DNA of 64,000 nucleotides, taken from assembly GCA_002099365.1 (NCBI GenBank), contig MSED01000015.1, positions 3,286,001 through 3,350,000 of the forward strand, read 5' to 3'. The DNA comes from Phialophora verrucosa. Lineage: Eukaryota > Ascomycota > Eurotiomycetes > Chaetothyriales > Herpotrichiellaceae. The stretch's first letter is position 1, and every line of letters begins with the position of its first letter. The translations under genes were made by a program, and so were the position numbers. The notes under the pieces were generated by a model. That model was not told where the DNA came from. It saw nothing but the letters and a program-made list of their open reading frames with translations, and did not search any database. Positions 1 through 9,406 of this stretch are shown in pieces.

Positions 1-137
1 TCACGGTGTTTGTCCTTGTCGCGGCGATCGGAGCGTTCGGTACGGTGGCGGTCTTCGGAGTCGCGGGGAGAATCCCGTTCTTTGGCATCATTGGTGGCCG
101 TAGAGTCAAGAAGGGCCTCGACATCGAGTCCTGACAT
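1..137 (-). CDS. RS/RD-rich splicing-factor-like protein, 5' end only
   Basis: Partial gene running off the left edge. The complement strand opens with ATG at 137-135 and stays open for 45 codons to base 1. The N-terminus begins MSGLDVEALLDSTA and turns into an Arg/Asp/Glu/Ser-rich stretch with RDSEDRHR, RTERSDRRDK and DKHR. Fungal homologues of the RRM splicing factor Rsd1/RBM39 begin with a similar short motif followed by an RS/RD domain, so a nuclear pre-mRNA splicing role is likely. No RRM is visible because it would lie outside the window. The coding call is firmer than the product name. Confidence 0.55.
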   Translation of the reverse strand, partial: MSGLDVEALLDSTATNDAKERDSPRDSEDRHRTERSDRRDKDKHR

Positions 138-597
138 TTTGAGTAGTGGTTGGTGGTGTGCCCGAGAGAGAGCGTGGACTGGCAGGGAAGAGCAGATTCA
201 CTTGGATGTGGTCAGAGTCGGAAACGGAGCAGGGCGTGCGTGGGCAAACCCTTGCAATGGTAGTGTCTGTAGCCGTCAAGCGTTCGCTAAGGATGCAAGT
301 CCAGGTGGACGTCAACTGTAGAATCTCCTGTAGGTGGTCGAAGATTAGAGAGAAGTGACTGCCACCTGAAAATCGAAAGATACGAGGCGAAAGTCACCAC
401 TTGGCACGCTAACGCAATATGGAATAGCGGTTGTTCACAACATTTCTTGTCTAAAACACAGCATCTTTCTTCTGTCTTTGACCACACAATGGTGGAGGAT
501 TGCCCTCCCCAGACCACACCTGTCCCCTCGTCCAACGCTTCCCCAGCAGGCTCCCTCTCCACACGATGCACACCCAGCTTCTGCACAGCGGCCGCGC
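138..597. other. Intergenic gap
   Basis: This holds the upstream region of the RS-rich gene and the 3' side of the next gene. Both are on the minus strand. Short open frames here have no protein-like composition, and nothing else is recognised. Confidence 0.5.
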
Positions 598-1377
598 TCA
601 CAAGCCATGAGCACAATCAAGGCAGTAATATGCCTGATTGACGATGGTGAAGAAATTGCCCTCAGGAATGATGTTCTTGAGGAACCCACACGACACCAAC
701 CCGCAGCAAAGCACTGTGCCTGGCTGGCAGTGGCGGTAGACAGGCAGACAGCGGTTGTTGGCTGATCTGTGTTAGTCTTGCTGATGGTAAGAGCGGACGG
801 CGTGCTTACCAAGAAGGAGTTGGTCTTCTGCCTGGAGCATGGTGTCAGGCTCACTTGGACAATCAATGTCCAATGGTTGTGCTCCATTGGCCGGGTCGGT
901 GACGGCGACGTTCCCGCCAACAGGGACTTGGTGCTCGTTGTTGTGCTGGTGGATGCCATTCTCAGAGGCGGCAAGGACGTTGGCTGTCGATGGCGTATTT
1001 TTGCCCTTCAATTTGCCGCTGTCGCTGACGTCCCTTGCCCGCCCCTCGCCATCACCAGCCAAGTGGCTACTCTCCAATGGCATTTCCTTCAATTTCTCGA
1101 ACAGTTCTCGGTTGCCATAACGAATGAAATCCGTGATTTCTTCTTCTGCCATGCATTCGCGGGCGTCGGCGTACCCAGCGTGACTGTCGTTGGAAGAATT
1201 ACTGCAAAAGTAAATCCCGTGGACTTGTTTGGCTCTAGCACGGCTAGCCGCCACGAGGTTGGGGGGCAGTGGTTGGCCGAGAGCAGTCAAATGATCCGCC
1301 AATTCACCGAGGGAAGAGTCCGAATCGCCTGTTGCCAAAAGAGTGTCACTGATTGCGAGGTGATGGTCGTTCGACAT
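598..1377 (-). CDS. Unknown 243-aa protein with Cys-rich C-terminus
   Basis: Two exons on the complement: 1377-810 and 761-598. A 48-nt intron (809-762) has donor GTAAGC, a CTAAC branch and acceptor ATCAG. Reading through without splicing ends at 772. Splicing instead opens a clearly protein-like tail rich in Cys and aromatics, with patterns CLPVYRHC, VLCCGLVSC and YYCLDCAHGL before TGA at 600-598. Seven Cys plus two His in about 50 residues suggest a metal-binding fold. The first exon is acidic to neutral and low-complexity in places, with a segment EEEITDFIRYGNRELFEKL that looks helical. I do not recognise the family and assign no function. The exon structure is an inference from frame continuity. 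Confidence 0.6.
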
Positions 1378-2135
1378 GGTTGCGGTATGTATTCTTGGTC
1401 GAGAAAAGGCTTGTTCAGGAGAAGGGATAGTACAGAAAGAGTTTCTTGAGAGAGAAGGTGCCGTACGAGTCGCTCAGTGGAGATACTCAGGAATGGAGCC
1501 TGTCAGGTTGAATGTGTTCGGGAATAGCGTCGCTGAAGAAGAACGTTGCCCGAAAATGATGATGCTTGAGAAAGGACTCGATCAAGAATGGTGTCGCACG
1601 AAGATCTGATTTGTGTGTTGTTTGGTGCGGAAGAGGCTTCGACAAATGTCAGGCAAATTTTATTGCTTCAAAAAGACGATATCTTGAGCTTCACTCATGG
1701 GTCAGGCAGTAAGTACGAAGACATTCCCACCCAAGCAGCCCATTGCCCTGTGTTCCGGCTGCTTGCACCTGCTCGATTTTAATTCACAGTACCGCTGCTG
1801 GGAGTTTTTTGCGACACCAGATTCAACTTTCATCTACCACCTTGGTTGCCGTATATAGTGCGAGGGCGTTTCTGCTCGGTCGTTGCAATGCCGATTGGCT
1901 ATGTAACTTCCTGGCATCGAGTCCTTGTTTGCACTAGAGCATGAACTCCGTGGTCGTCGAGGAAGACTGCCATCCGTATATCAGCCACGACACAGGACAG
2001 TCAACATAAAAGTCGACACGATGCCAAAGACGAGTCGGTGCGACTTGTGTTCTCTCCTGACGGATTTCCTTTCCTTCCCCGGTCAGTGAAAACGACCCTA
2101 GCAAACCAGGCAGTTTCTACCCTCCCGAAAGCACA
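1378..2135. other. Divergent intergenic region
   Basis: It separates the start codons of the Cys-rich protein (minus) and the metallopeptidase (plus), so it probably holds both promoters. No gene is supported here. Confidence 0.5.
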
Positions 2136-4328
2136 ATGCCCTTCGAAGAAGATCCGAACGTAGAGGTTGCGCGAGACCGCCATGGAGCAGTGCGCACCCT
2201 CGATCATTTGCAAGACCCGTGGGTACCTGAGGCTGAGATACCCGGTCAAGCTGGCGATACGACAGCGCGAGGTATCGCCCATCAATACTTGGTCGCGATG
2301 GCCGATGCCCTCCACATTCCCAAAGACATATTGAGCGAGCCGCCCGCTCAACTCGAGACTGTTGAGCTTGATGACAAGGACGCTGTCGGACTCAAGCTTG
2401 TTGAAGAACGAGACCGCTTCAATAACAGCAAGGCTCTCACGTACCAACAAACAATCCTCGGGCTTCCTCTATGGGAGGCCAACATCAATCTTTTGTTAAA
2501 TGAGGACAATAAAGTCATCAGCACTCACAGCAACCTCGTTTTTAATGATCCAGCTCCGCGGATGCCCGAAGGCGATGCTCGTTTCCTGAAAGATCTGGAC
2601 GAGAACCAGCTCCGTGGGATCCTGGGCTTCGAGCCAGATGAAGGTCGAATCAGGATCAATGCGCAACGCCTTCTCGTTTATCGTTACAAGAAGGACGCCC
2701 GGCAACTGATAGCTGCTAGTGGGCCCGACACCACAGGAGCTCATGGCCACCAGACACCTACACTCATCCTTCGGCAGGTCCCCGACACAATTCATGAAGA
2801 TCAGTATTATGTGGTCCGGGAGATCCTGTTCACTTTCCTACTGGTCACATTTGGCGACCTCAACTGGCGAATCTTCGTTGAAGTAAACACAGGTACCGTC
2901 CTTTATCTACGGGCCTTGATCTCCGGAATCTCTGTCAACTCTGTCACTGGCTGGGTCTATCCCAAGGATCCTATCACGAAAGCTGGTCTTGGTGCTGGAG
3001 CGGTCAAAATGACAGACGCCGCAAACGAGATCGCCGCTAAGGATTTGCTGCGCGAACGGGTCACCACGCCTGACGTTGTAATCACATCCCCGCAAGCGCT
3101 GATTGGAAAGTATGTTCAGATCAAGGATGTCGAAGCACCCAATATACTTCCGCCTGTGAGCAGTACGGGCGAGTCCAACGACAGTGTCGAGTCCCAAGAA
3201 TTTGCAGCTGTAAACGCATACTTTCATGTGGCGACTCTCTTCAACCTACTGGAACAAGTGGGGTTTCCTGTAAATACCCTCTTCAAGAAAACCAAATTCC
3301 CAATAGCCGCCGACCACCGTGCCAAAAACGACGAGGTCAACGCCTCATGCCTAGGCACCAAAGAGGGTGATGCGCCAGGGAGCTTTCTGTTCGGACGCGC
3401 GTTCGAAACCTCCAAGATCGGGATGTCTGCAGACTTTCGCGTTGTCACGCACGAGTTCGGCCACGCGTTGCTTTGGGAAGCGCTGTCGAACCCCAACTTT
3501 GGCTTTGCCCACAGGGCCGGCGACGCTCTGGGAGCCATCCTCTGCGATCCAGGGTCCAATGCTCCTGATCGGTTCGAGACCTTCCCCTGGACGTCCATTG
3601 GCCGACGGCATGATCGTGAAAACCTTGCTGAATGGGCATGGGGTGGGGTCAATTACAATGCGGACATCTGGCCGATATTGCCTGGGTACGAACGCGAGCA
3701 GATCCTGTCGACGACACTTTTCAGGATCTATCGCGCGATCGGCGGGGACGCGATTGGCGACATTCCCAGACAGACATGGGCCTCCAAGTATACTGTGTAT
3801 CTGACACTTGGGGGCATTGGGTTGATCACAACCACAGCAAGCGACCCAATCCAGTATATCTCGTCCATGATGGCCGCAGATGAGAAAACCATCATGAGAT
3901 CGCCTGGCGGAGCCGTCAGAAAGATAGTCCGCTGGGCATTCGAGAAACAAGGCGCGTACAACGAGATCAGGTTCTTTAAACTAGTAAAGACGAGAGGCCC
4001 GCCCCCCAACGTCGACGTATACATCAACGACGGGCGAGAGGGCGAATACGACTACGTCGCCGACTTCGCCCGTGCCCCTGGCATCTGGAACCGTACCAAG
4101 GACGATAAGGCAACGGTCCATCAGCCTCCCACACCAGGTGTCACCAATTATTGCTACGTGACGGTCAAGGACCGAGGATGGCAGCCAGCGGAAAGATTCA
4201 AGTCAAGCTATACAGCTCCACCGTTGCGAAGCCGCAGAATTGGCCTGCCGACTTCAAGGAAATTGTGCCTTCACCTGCCCCAACAATGCCTGCTAAAATT
4301 GCCGAAGGAAGCAAAGAAAGCGCCGTGA
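2136..4328 (+). CDS. HEFGH zinc metallopeptidase (M4/M36-like), frameshifted near its C-terminus
   Basis: One uninterrupted frame from ATG 2136 encodes 730 aa. Residues 439-443 are HEFGH, the HExxH zinc site of gluzincin peptidases. It is followed by GFAHRAGDALGAI, where the acidic residue probably completes metal binding, and by PDRFETFPW and IGRRHD, motifs shared by a family of fungal and bacterial thermolysin/fungalysin-like proteins. The first ~300 residues resemble a propeptide-like region. No signal peptide is evident, unlike classical secreted fungalysins. Around residues 628-680 a DVYINDGREGEY...NYCYVTVKDRG segment begins a beta-sandwich domain. At base 4200-4203 the reading frame leaves this domain, which continues one frame over (see next entry). 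The last ~40 residues encoded here are therefore off-frame and not homologous. It is either a sequencing error or a truncating mutation; catalytic residues are intact. Confidence 0.75.
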   Translation: MPFEEDPNVEVARDRHGAVRTLDHLQDPWVPEAEIPGQAGDTTARGIAHQYLVAMADALHIPKDILSEPPAQLETVELDDKDAVGLKLVEERDRFNNSKALTYQQTILGLPLWEANINLLLNEDNKVISTHSNLVFNDPAPRMPEGDARFLKDLDENQLRGILGFEPDEGRIRINAQRLLVYRYKKDARQLIAASGPDTTGAHGHQTPTLILRQVPDTIHEDQYYVVREILFTFLLVTFGDLNWRIFVEVNTGTVLYLRALISGISVNSVTGWVYPKDPITKAGLGAGAVKMTDAANEIAAKDLLRERVTTPDVVITSPQALIGKYVQIKDVEAPNILPPVSSTGESNDSVESQEFAAVNAYFHVATLFNLLEQVGFPVNTLFKKTKFPIAADHRAKNDEVNASCLGTKEGDAPGSFLFGRAFETSKIGMSADFRVVTHEFGHALLWEALSNPNFGFAHRAGDALGAILCDPGSNAPDRFETFPWTSIGRRHDRENLAEWAWGGVNYNADIWPILPGYEREQILSTTLFRIYRAIGGDAIGDIPRQTWASKYTVYLTLGGIGLITTTASDPIQYISSMMAADEKTIMRSPGGAVRKIVRWAFEKQGAYNEIRFFKLVKTRGPPPNVDVYINDGREGEYDYVADFARAPGIWNRTKDDKATVHQPPTPGVTNYCYVTVKDRGWQPAERFKSSYTAPPLRSRRIGLPTSRKLCLHLPQQCLLKLPKEAKKAP

Positions 4329-4510
4329 TTGGGCCTTTCGCATGGACACCCGACAAGGCACTTGCCACTCAGCACATTCTTGCTTCGGTCACTGCACAGG
4401 GCGATTTGTCCAATATCGATTCTTCCAGCAACTTGCCGTGTGCAAAGGGGCCCATCATGATCGAAAGGCTTGTGCCATTCGACAACAACATTGCCTTGCG
4501 GAAGATGTGA
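4202..4510 (+). pseudogene. Out-of-frame C-terminal domain of the metallopeptidase
   Basis: This frame continues the protein directly after lysine 689, starting with VKLYSST, then VIGPFAWTP, a GDLSN motif, LPCAKGP and RLVPFDNNIALRKM before TGA at 4508-4510. From established family knowledge, these (GPFxWTP, LVPxDNNI) close the C-terminal Ig-like domain of this peptidase family. Loss of a single base at 4200-4203 separates about 102 residues from the upstream frame. No GT..AG intron can bridge the two without deleting conserved sequence. Confidence 0.7.
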
Positions 4511-5813
4511 GGACTGTGGACAGCAGTCACGGCACAAAAATGCGCGGAAATGGGGAGAGATACCTCTTCCGCCTTCATACCCTCAGCACTACGGGACTGA
4601 CGGGCATCGGCTCCAGCGTCATCTCTCTGGCATGGAGCTGTACAATGCCGAGAAAAAGTGAGATTCTTTCGGACTGGACCCGAGTGAAGCCGGGGTTTTT
4701 CTGGATGACCATCTGCGCTGGAATGGACCACATAAGTCAAGATGTAACCTGATGTCTTGGTCAAGCTCTCTCCTTCTCGTGATACAATACAGCCCCTACC
4801 GACACGGACATTGCAGAAATTTCGAACACCCAACGCTCTCCGAGGGTTTCCCCTCGTGATCGCCATACGCGACTTCCCCAAAGGCATTCTTTTCAGAGAT
4901 CTGGAGTGTAACACACGCCCCCGGAAGGGCTAGGTTTCAAGACGCGACTTAGAGGCTGGCGACACTCATTGGCCAGCTCACGGGACAGGACACAGGAGAC
5001 AGCCTTGTGATAGAGCCAGCAGGGCGTCCAGGGCCGCCGCAGGGTTATCTATACACGCGTTGTCAGACGACATAGTTACACTCCCTTGTAGCCAACTCAT
5101 GTCACCTACTCATACCCACTGAGCATCCAATTCGAAACCAAATGACCCAGTGCTACACCGAGTACAATACCTTGTCCCTATACCCCTCAAATCCTATGAA
5201 CGAGAGCCCGCGACTGGAGACCTATTCCTCAACAGGTTTGATCGAAAGGAGCAGCTCTGACATAGATGTCATTGAAGCCTTTAATCTCTTCGCTGTCTTT
5301 TCCTTTGATCCCGCTTGCCTTGTGGCGGGCAGTTTTAGGCAGAGCGCGATTTTCGAATGGGAGGAGGTATCTCGATGGTCGAGTAGGCAGGGGATCCTAC
5401 CGTGGTAGAATCCGATTCTAGAGAGCTTAAAATAGGACCTCTCCACTATAATTAATTTTATTTTATACTTTAGCAGTAGGGAGACGAGGGTGTAGGTAGA
5501 TATAGAGTGTGAAATAGGACTATTAAGGCATGGGCGACGTAAAGGGTCAGTCAGTGGGTGAGTGTAAGGTGAGAGGAGTTGAGAGGAGGTTGTCGCGCGC
5601 GAAGGGCTTTTAAAAGCGGCGCGGTCGGGGTGAGCCCCAACTGGGGGTGCGAGCAGTTATTCCATTGCTTTTTCTATCAAGCAATATCGGTACCTCGTCC
5701 GTGCTCGTCTTTCTGCATTGGCAGTAAATCCCGCGGAGTATTCCCGCCGCGGGGATTGGTCTTCTCCGGTCGTTGCTTTCCAACATCGTCCTTTTGATGT
5801 ACAGCTAGGAGGA
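4511..5813. other. Intergenic gap
   Basis: It contains an AT-rich patch around 5440-5480 and a purine-rich stretch at 5480-5600 ending in TTTTAAAAGCGGCG (5608-5621). A similar TTAAAAGCGGCG occurs near 21304. No gene is supported here. Confidence 0.45.
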
Positions 5814-6447
5814 ATGCGAGATGCCCAGAACACATCGAACGACGCGACAGATCGAAGCCGCCAAGTTAACGAGGAGTATGAGCTCGATAGCCTTGGGAAT
5901 ACCGCGAATCGGCCGGCTGTGGCGCCGTCGTCGACCTCAACTCCTGCAATCACTCCGCTAGAAGGGAGAAGGACTGTTCGACATACTTTTCGGCAATGGA
6001 TAGCTCATCCACCTCACGTCCACCATGTCCCCATGAGCGCCGTGCGCGATCATCTTGCGAATGAACGTGTTTTCCTCGGCTACATCAGAACTGCTTCCGC
6101 ACTTGCCAACTTTGCTATCACCATCCTTCAGCTTTACAGATTCCAGCATAATCCTACCCCACGCGGCAAGCTGACTGACTATGATCTGGGAATTCCTCTT
6201 GCGACGGTGACGCTTATTCTTGCAATTGCTGTCACGGTTGCTGGAGTATGGAGGTTCCTTGCCTGCCAAAATGCCATGGTGTCGAGGAAGCAAATTGTGA
6301 CTAGTGGGACTGTGGTCCTCGTCTTCATTCCAGTCTTCATACTAGTAAGTCTCCTCAATGCCCTAAGATTGGCCTCATGGCTGAACACTGCATCAGTTGC
6401 TCCTCACGTTCTTCATTTTCACTATTGTTGTCAATCCTGAATTGTGA
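5814..6447 (+). CDS. DUF202 small membrane protein
   Basis: Two exons, 5814-6344 and 6397-6447, encode 193 aa. The 52-nt intron (GTAAGT..CATCAG, branch CTGAAC) is supported because splicing restores the third hydrophobic segment LLLTFFIFTIVV and a normal TGA. The conserved DUF202 signature RDHLANERVFLGYIRTA precedes three predicted membrane helices. The family includes bacterial YidH-type proteins and the membrane part of yeast Vtc proteins, so residence in a vacuolar or other internal membrane is plausible; no catalytic role is known. I chose ATG 5814 because the longer open frame upstream begins at TTG. The first ~60 residues are polar and probably cytosolic. Confidence 0.8.
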
Positions 6448-7318
6448 GCGAGATGCTTCACTCTCCTCCCATGGACACAGCAGATGGCGTGAGTTCCTCC
6501 GCATGCCTCCCAATTCCGCATATAGGGCGGCATTGCTTGAGATTTCTCATGGCTGGTGCTGCTCGTGCGGTCCTTGAAGTTCAGTGACCACAAGAAAAAC
6601 AACCCATTCATGGCCTCGGCACAGTCCAATAGGGCACGCCCGTGCCACTAGTGCGCTCTTCCGTGCCCGAGGTTGATTCACGTCCGCACAGCCGCGCGCT
6701 ACTTCTGATACAATCAACTCTGGCGGTGATACGAGCCAATTAACACCTTCACGAGGGCTGTCGTCATGGAAGAGATGCTCTCTGTATGTTGAACAGCAGA
6801 GGCGCATGAGGACCTGCCACGTCGCCCACTCCACGCTGGCTGATATTGAGTTGGGTAACCGCTGGCGATCGAGAAAAACTCAATCCGCAATCCTATCGAC
6901 TATATACATAGCTGACAAAGGTCCCGTTCCTCGTCGGCGCCACACTCGGCGTCCTGCTTATGATTCATCCACGCTCTTCTCCCGAGGTCGCATCCCATCT
7001 TGTAGGATGGAGCAGAATTTAATTTGTCTGCAGCGCCCTCCTCAAAGCCTGAAACCCGCAGAATGACGAGAGACGCGTAGAATGACACTCAATAATTGAC
7101 GATTCTGCCACAGCAGGAGAAACTCAGAAGATTAGCCTTGTCGCTAGGTGGGCGAGGCTGAGTATCCTCGAACGGCGGATCATTTGGAGTTTAGACGCAG
7201 TGTAGAATCTTGGCAAACCGCACTTCGAAAATCGACTCGGGGCTGCATTTTAATTACAGTTTTTCCCTCCACGTCCAACAACGACAATCTCTATCGTCAA
7301 CATCAGTACTCATTTGAG
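6448..7318. other. Intergenic region upstream of uS8
   Basis: It holds the 3' flank of the DUF202 gene and the promoter of the ribosomal protein gene. Short open frames on both strands lack protein-like features. Confidence 0.45.
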
Positions 7319-7514
7319 GTATGTCAACATCACGGCCCTCCTTCAGCTAGCCTGAGATGAGCAATCCCGACTGCCGCCGCCTGGTCTGTAGCATTTCCAG
7401 GTCGTAGGACAGGTTTCCGGGATACGCTCATCTTTCGCGACACGAGCTGAAGAACCCTTGACTGGGCACTCTTCCTAGCTCGAGGCTACTGAAGACTAAC
7501 TTTCTCGACTGTAG
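7319..7514 (+). other. Predicted structured 5'-UTR intron of the uS8 gene
   Basis: Donor GAG|GTATGT at 7319, branch GACTAAC at 7494-7500 and acceptor CTGTAG at 7514 make a strong 196-nt intron 65 bases before the uS8 start codon. Inside it are two predicted hairpins. In the first, 7356-7362 pairs with 7426-7432 and 7364-7368 with 7419-7423. In the second, 7444-7452 pairs with 7471-7481 around a small bulge. The single-stranded-looking hinge holds ACACGA (7440-7445), which fits an H-box ANANNA. No terminal ACA box is clear. It could be an intronic snoRNA or an RNase III-type regulatory hairpin. Confidence 0.5.
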
Positions 7515-7579
7515 ATACCTCAAGTTCCTCGGTCGTCACACGAACTTGAGAATCTCATCTCCCCACCAACACCGCGATC

Positions 7580-8237
7580 ATGGTCAAGACCTCAGTCCTC
7601 AACGATGCTCTCAAGAGCATCAACAACGCTGAGAAAGCCGGCAAGCGTCAAGTCTTGATCCGACCCAGCTCAAAGGTCATCATCAAGTTCTTGTCCGTCA
7701 TGCAGAAGCACGGTACGTCGGCATCCCAATACGATACATACCTATTTGGCACAAGAGGAGGATTACACCTGCACATCTGAAGTTTCGGGTTGATAACTAG
7801 GCGGCGGTTTCACATTTTGCTCCCACGACCTTTGCCCTTTAAGTACCCGAGAGATTGAATGTTTCTACTTGCGATCGATCTTACACGTTTGCATCCTCTC
7901 GCTATGTTTGTTATATGTTTATTCGATCGCAACATCACACGCATTCTCATAGGCTCCGACTGACAAGAGACCTACAGGCTACATCGGCGAGTTTGAAGAA
8001 GTCGACGACCACCGTAGCGGCAAAGTTGTCATCCAGCTCAACGGCCGCCTCAACAAGACCGGCGTTATCTCTCCCCGCTACAATGTTCAACTCCGCGACC
8101 TTGAGAAGTGGGTTGTCAAGCTGTTGCCATCTCGTCAATTCGGCTACATCGTCCTGACCACCAGCGCCGGTATCATGGACCACGAGGAGGCCCGTCGCAA
8201 ACATGTTGCTGGCAAAGTCATTGGGTTCTTCTACTAG
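7580..8237 (+). CDS. rps22: 40S ribosomal protein uS8 (S22/S15A)
   Basis: Exons 7580-7712 and 7978-8237 give 130 aa, the usual length of eukaryotic uS8. The protein starts MVKTSVLNDALKSINNAEK and ends GKVIGFFY, both diagnostic. It is a core protein of the small-subunit body that binds 18S rRNA. The coding intron (7713-7977, 265 nt, GTACGT..CTACAG) splits Gly46, the first residue of the GYIGEF motif. It is long for this genome and contains a perfect 10-bp inverted repeat. A second intron is predicted in the 5' UTR. The gene lies 340 bases upstream of eS25 on the same strand, so two small-subunit genes sit in tandem. Confidence 0.96.
7869..7937 (+). ncRNA. Candidate intronic H/ACA-like hairpin in the uS8 coding intron
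   Basis: TTGCGATCGA (7869-7878) and TCGATCGCAA (7923-7932) form a perfect 10-bp stem enclosing 44 nt. ACA follows immediately at 7932-7934 with three further bases, as at the 3' end of an H/ACA snoRNA. From established knowledge, the RPS22B coding intron in budding yeast hosts snoRNA snR44. A canonical H box upstream was not found, so this is only a candidate. Confidence 0.25.
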
Positions 8238-8577
8238 ACGGGTCTATCTGATAGCAATTCTGCATGACATGATGGCATGAGCGAGGGCAACTAGATACCC
8301 CAAAAGTCTTGAATTCAGATCATGATCTTCAGCGCCGCCAGAAAATGGTACAAGCAGCTAAGCGCTTGATGAATGGAATCTGCCTCCAACTTGTAATTCT
8401 TCGTCTTTTGTAGATTTTGCTTTGCTGCCCGTAATTTTGACCGTGTGAATGCCAAGACCGATTTTAGCGTCCACACTGGGAACCTGCGGGGCGAGAGATT
8501 TCAACGCATCACACAACTGAACGTCAACCTCACCTTTTCCTCCATCTTCCTACCTCACACACCCCAACACCGTCAAA
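8238..8577. other. Spacer between uS8 and eS25
   Basis: It holds the 3' UTR of uS8 and a pyrimidine-rich leader before the eS25 ATG (8539-8570). No other gene is seen. Confidence 0.5.
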
Positions 8578-9013
8578 ATGGTATGCGCCTTGAGATATTT
8601 TCTTCGGGAGAGTATCGCTAACGAGACCAGGCCCCCGCAGCATCATCCGGCGGCAAGAAGCAAAAGAAGAAGTGGTCCAAGGGAAAGGGTACGTCCTGAT
8701 CGGATTACTGTTGGCATCACCAGCATTATCCTCAATGCCCCAGAAGCCCGCCTGCTGACATCCCCTTTCTTTTGCAGTCAAGGATAAGGCCAACCACGCC
8801 GTCGTGCTCGACAAGGCCACCTCAGACAAACTCAACAAGGATGTCCAATCATACCGGCTTATCACCGTGGCCGTGCTGGTTGACAGACTGAAGATCAATG
8901 GCTCATTGGCACGAAAGGCGCTCGCAGACCTGGAGGAGAGAGGAGTGATCCGAAAGGTTGTTGCGCACAGCAAAGGGAGCATCTACACAAGAGCCGCTGC
9001 TGGTGGCGATTAG
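8578..9013 (+). CDS. rps25: 40S ribosomal protein eS25
   Basis: Three exons: 8578-8580 (ATG alone), 8631-8688 and 8778-9013, giving 98 aa. The start codon is split from the rest by a 50-nt intron (GTATGC..ACCAG), common in fungal ribosomal genes. The second intron is 89 nt (GTACGT..TGCAG). The Lys-rich N-terminus (GGKKQKKKWSKGK) and the winged-helix body (SYRLITVAVLVDRLKINGSL, ARKALADLEERG) identify eS25, which sits on the small-subunit head. Lengths and ends match the family. Confidence 0.95.
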
Positions 9014-9406
9014 ATGAAGTGAGAATGGCGGGTGGTGCTTCTGCGAGACGAAGATTTCGAAGTCAATACGCATGGAACGAGGAGATACCAACGATTGCAA
9101 TGACAAGGCGCATTTGATCGATCTGTGTCGGTTTCGGACCTGGAGGAACATGCTCACAGCTCGGGTAACAGATGCAATTCGACTAGCATCTGGGCACGCC
9201 CAGCAGCTGGTTGAGGGCATCCGAATTCAATCACCATCAACCGCAGTCACTTTGGGCCTCAATCCATGACTATTCGCAATGGCCGCTCCGCTTATAGGAC
9301 GAGGTATCCGAGAAGCACAGCAGTTCAGACTCGTCATCCAGCACGCCTTTGCTATGCATCTATCTACGCAAACATTTGTGCGTTACATCATGCCCAGTCG
9401 ATTTGA
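9014..9406. other. Convergent intergenic region
   Basis: It lies between the 3' ends of eS25 (plus) and the cytochrome-b5-like gene (minus) and holds their 3' UTRs. No gene is supported. Confidence 0.45.

Noticed and set aside
4369..4914. 181-aa minus-strand frame
   Set aside because: It overlaps the conserved C-terminal domain of the metallopeptidase on the opposite strand and is a shadow.
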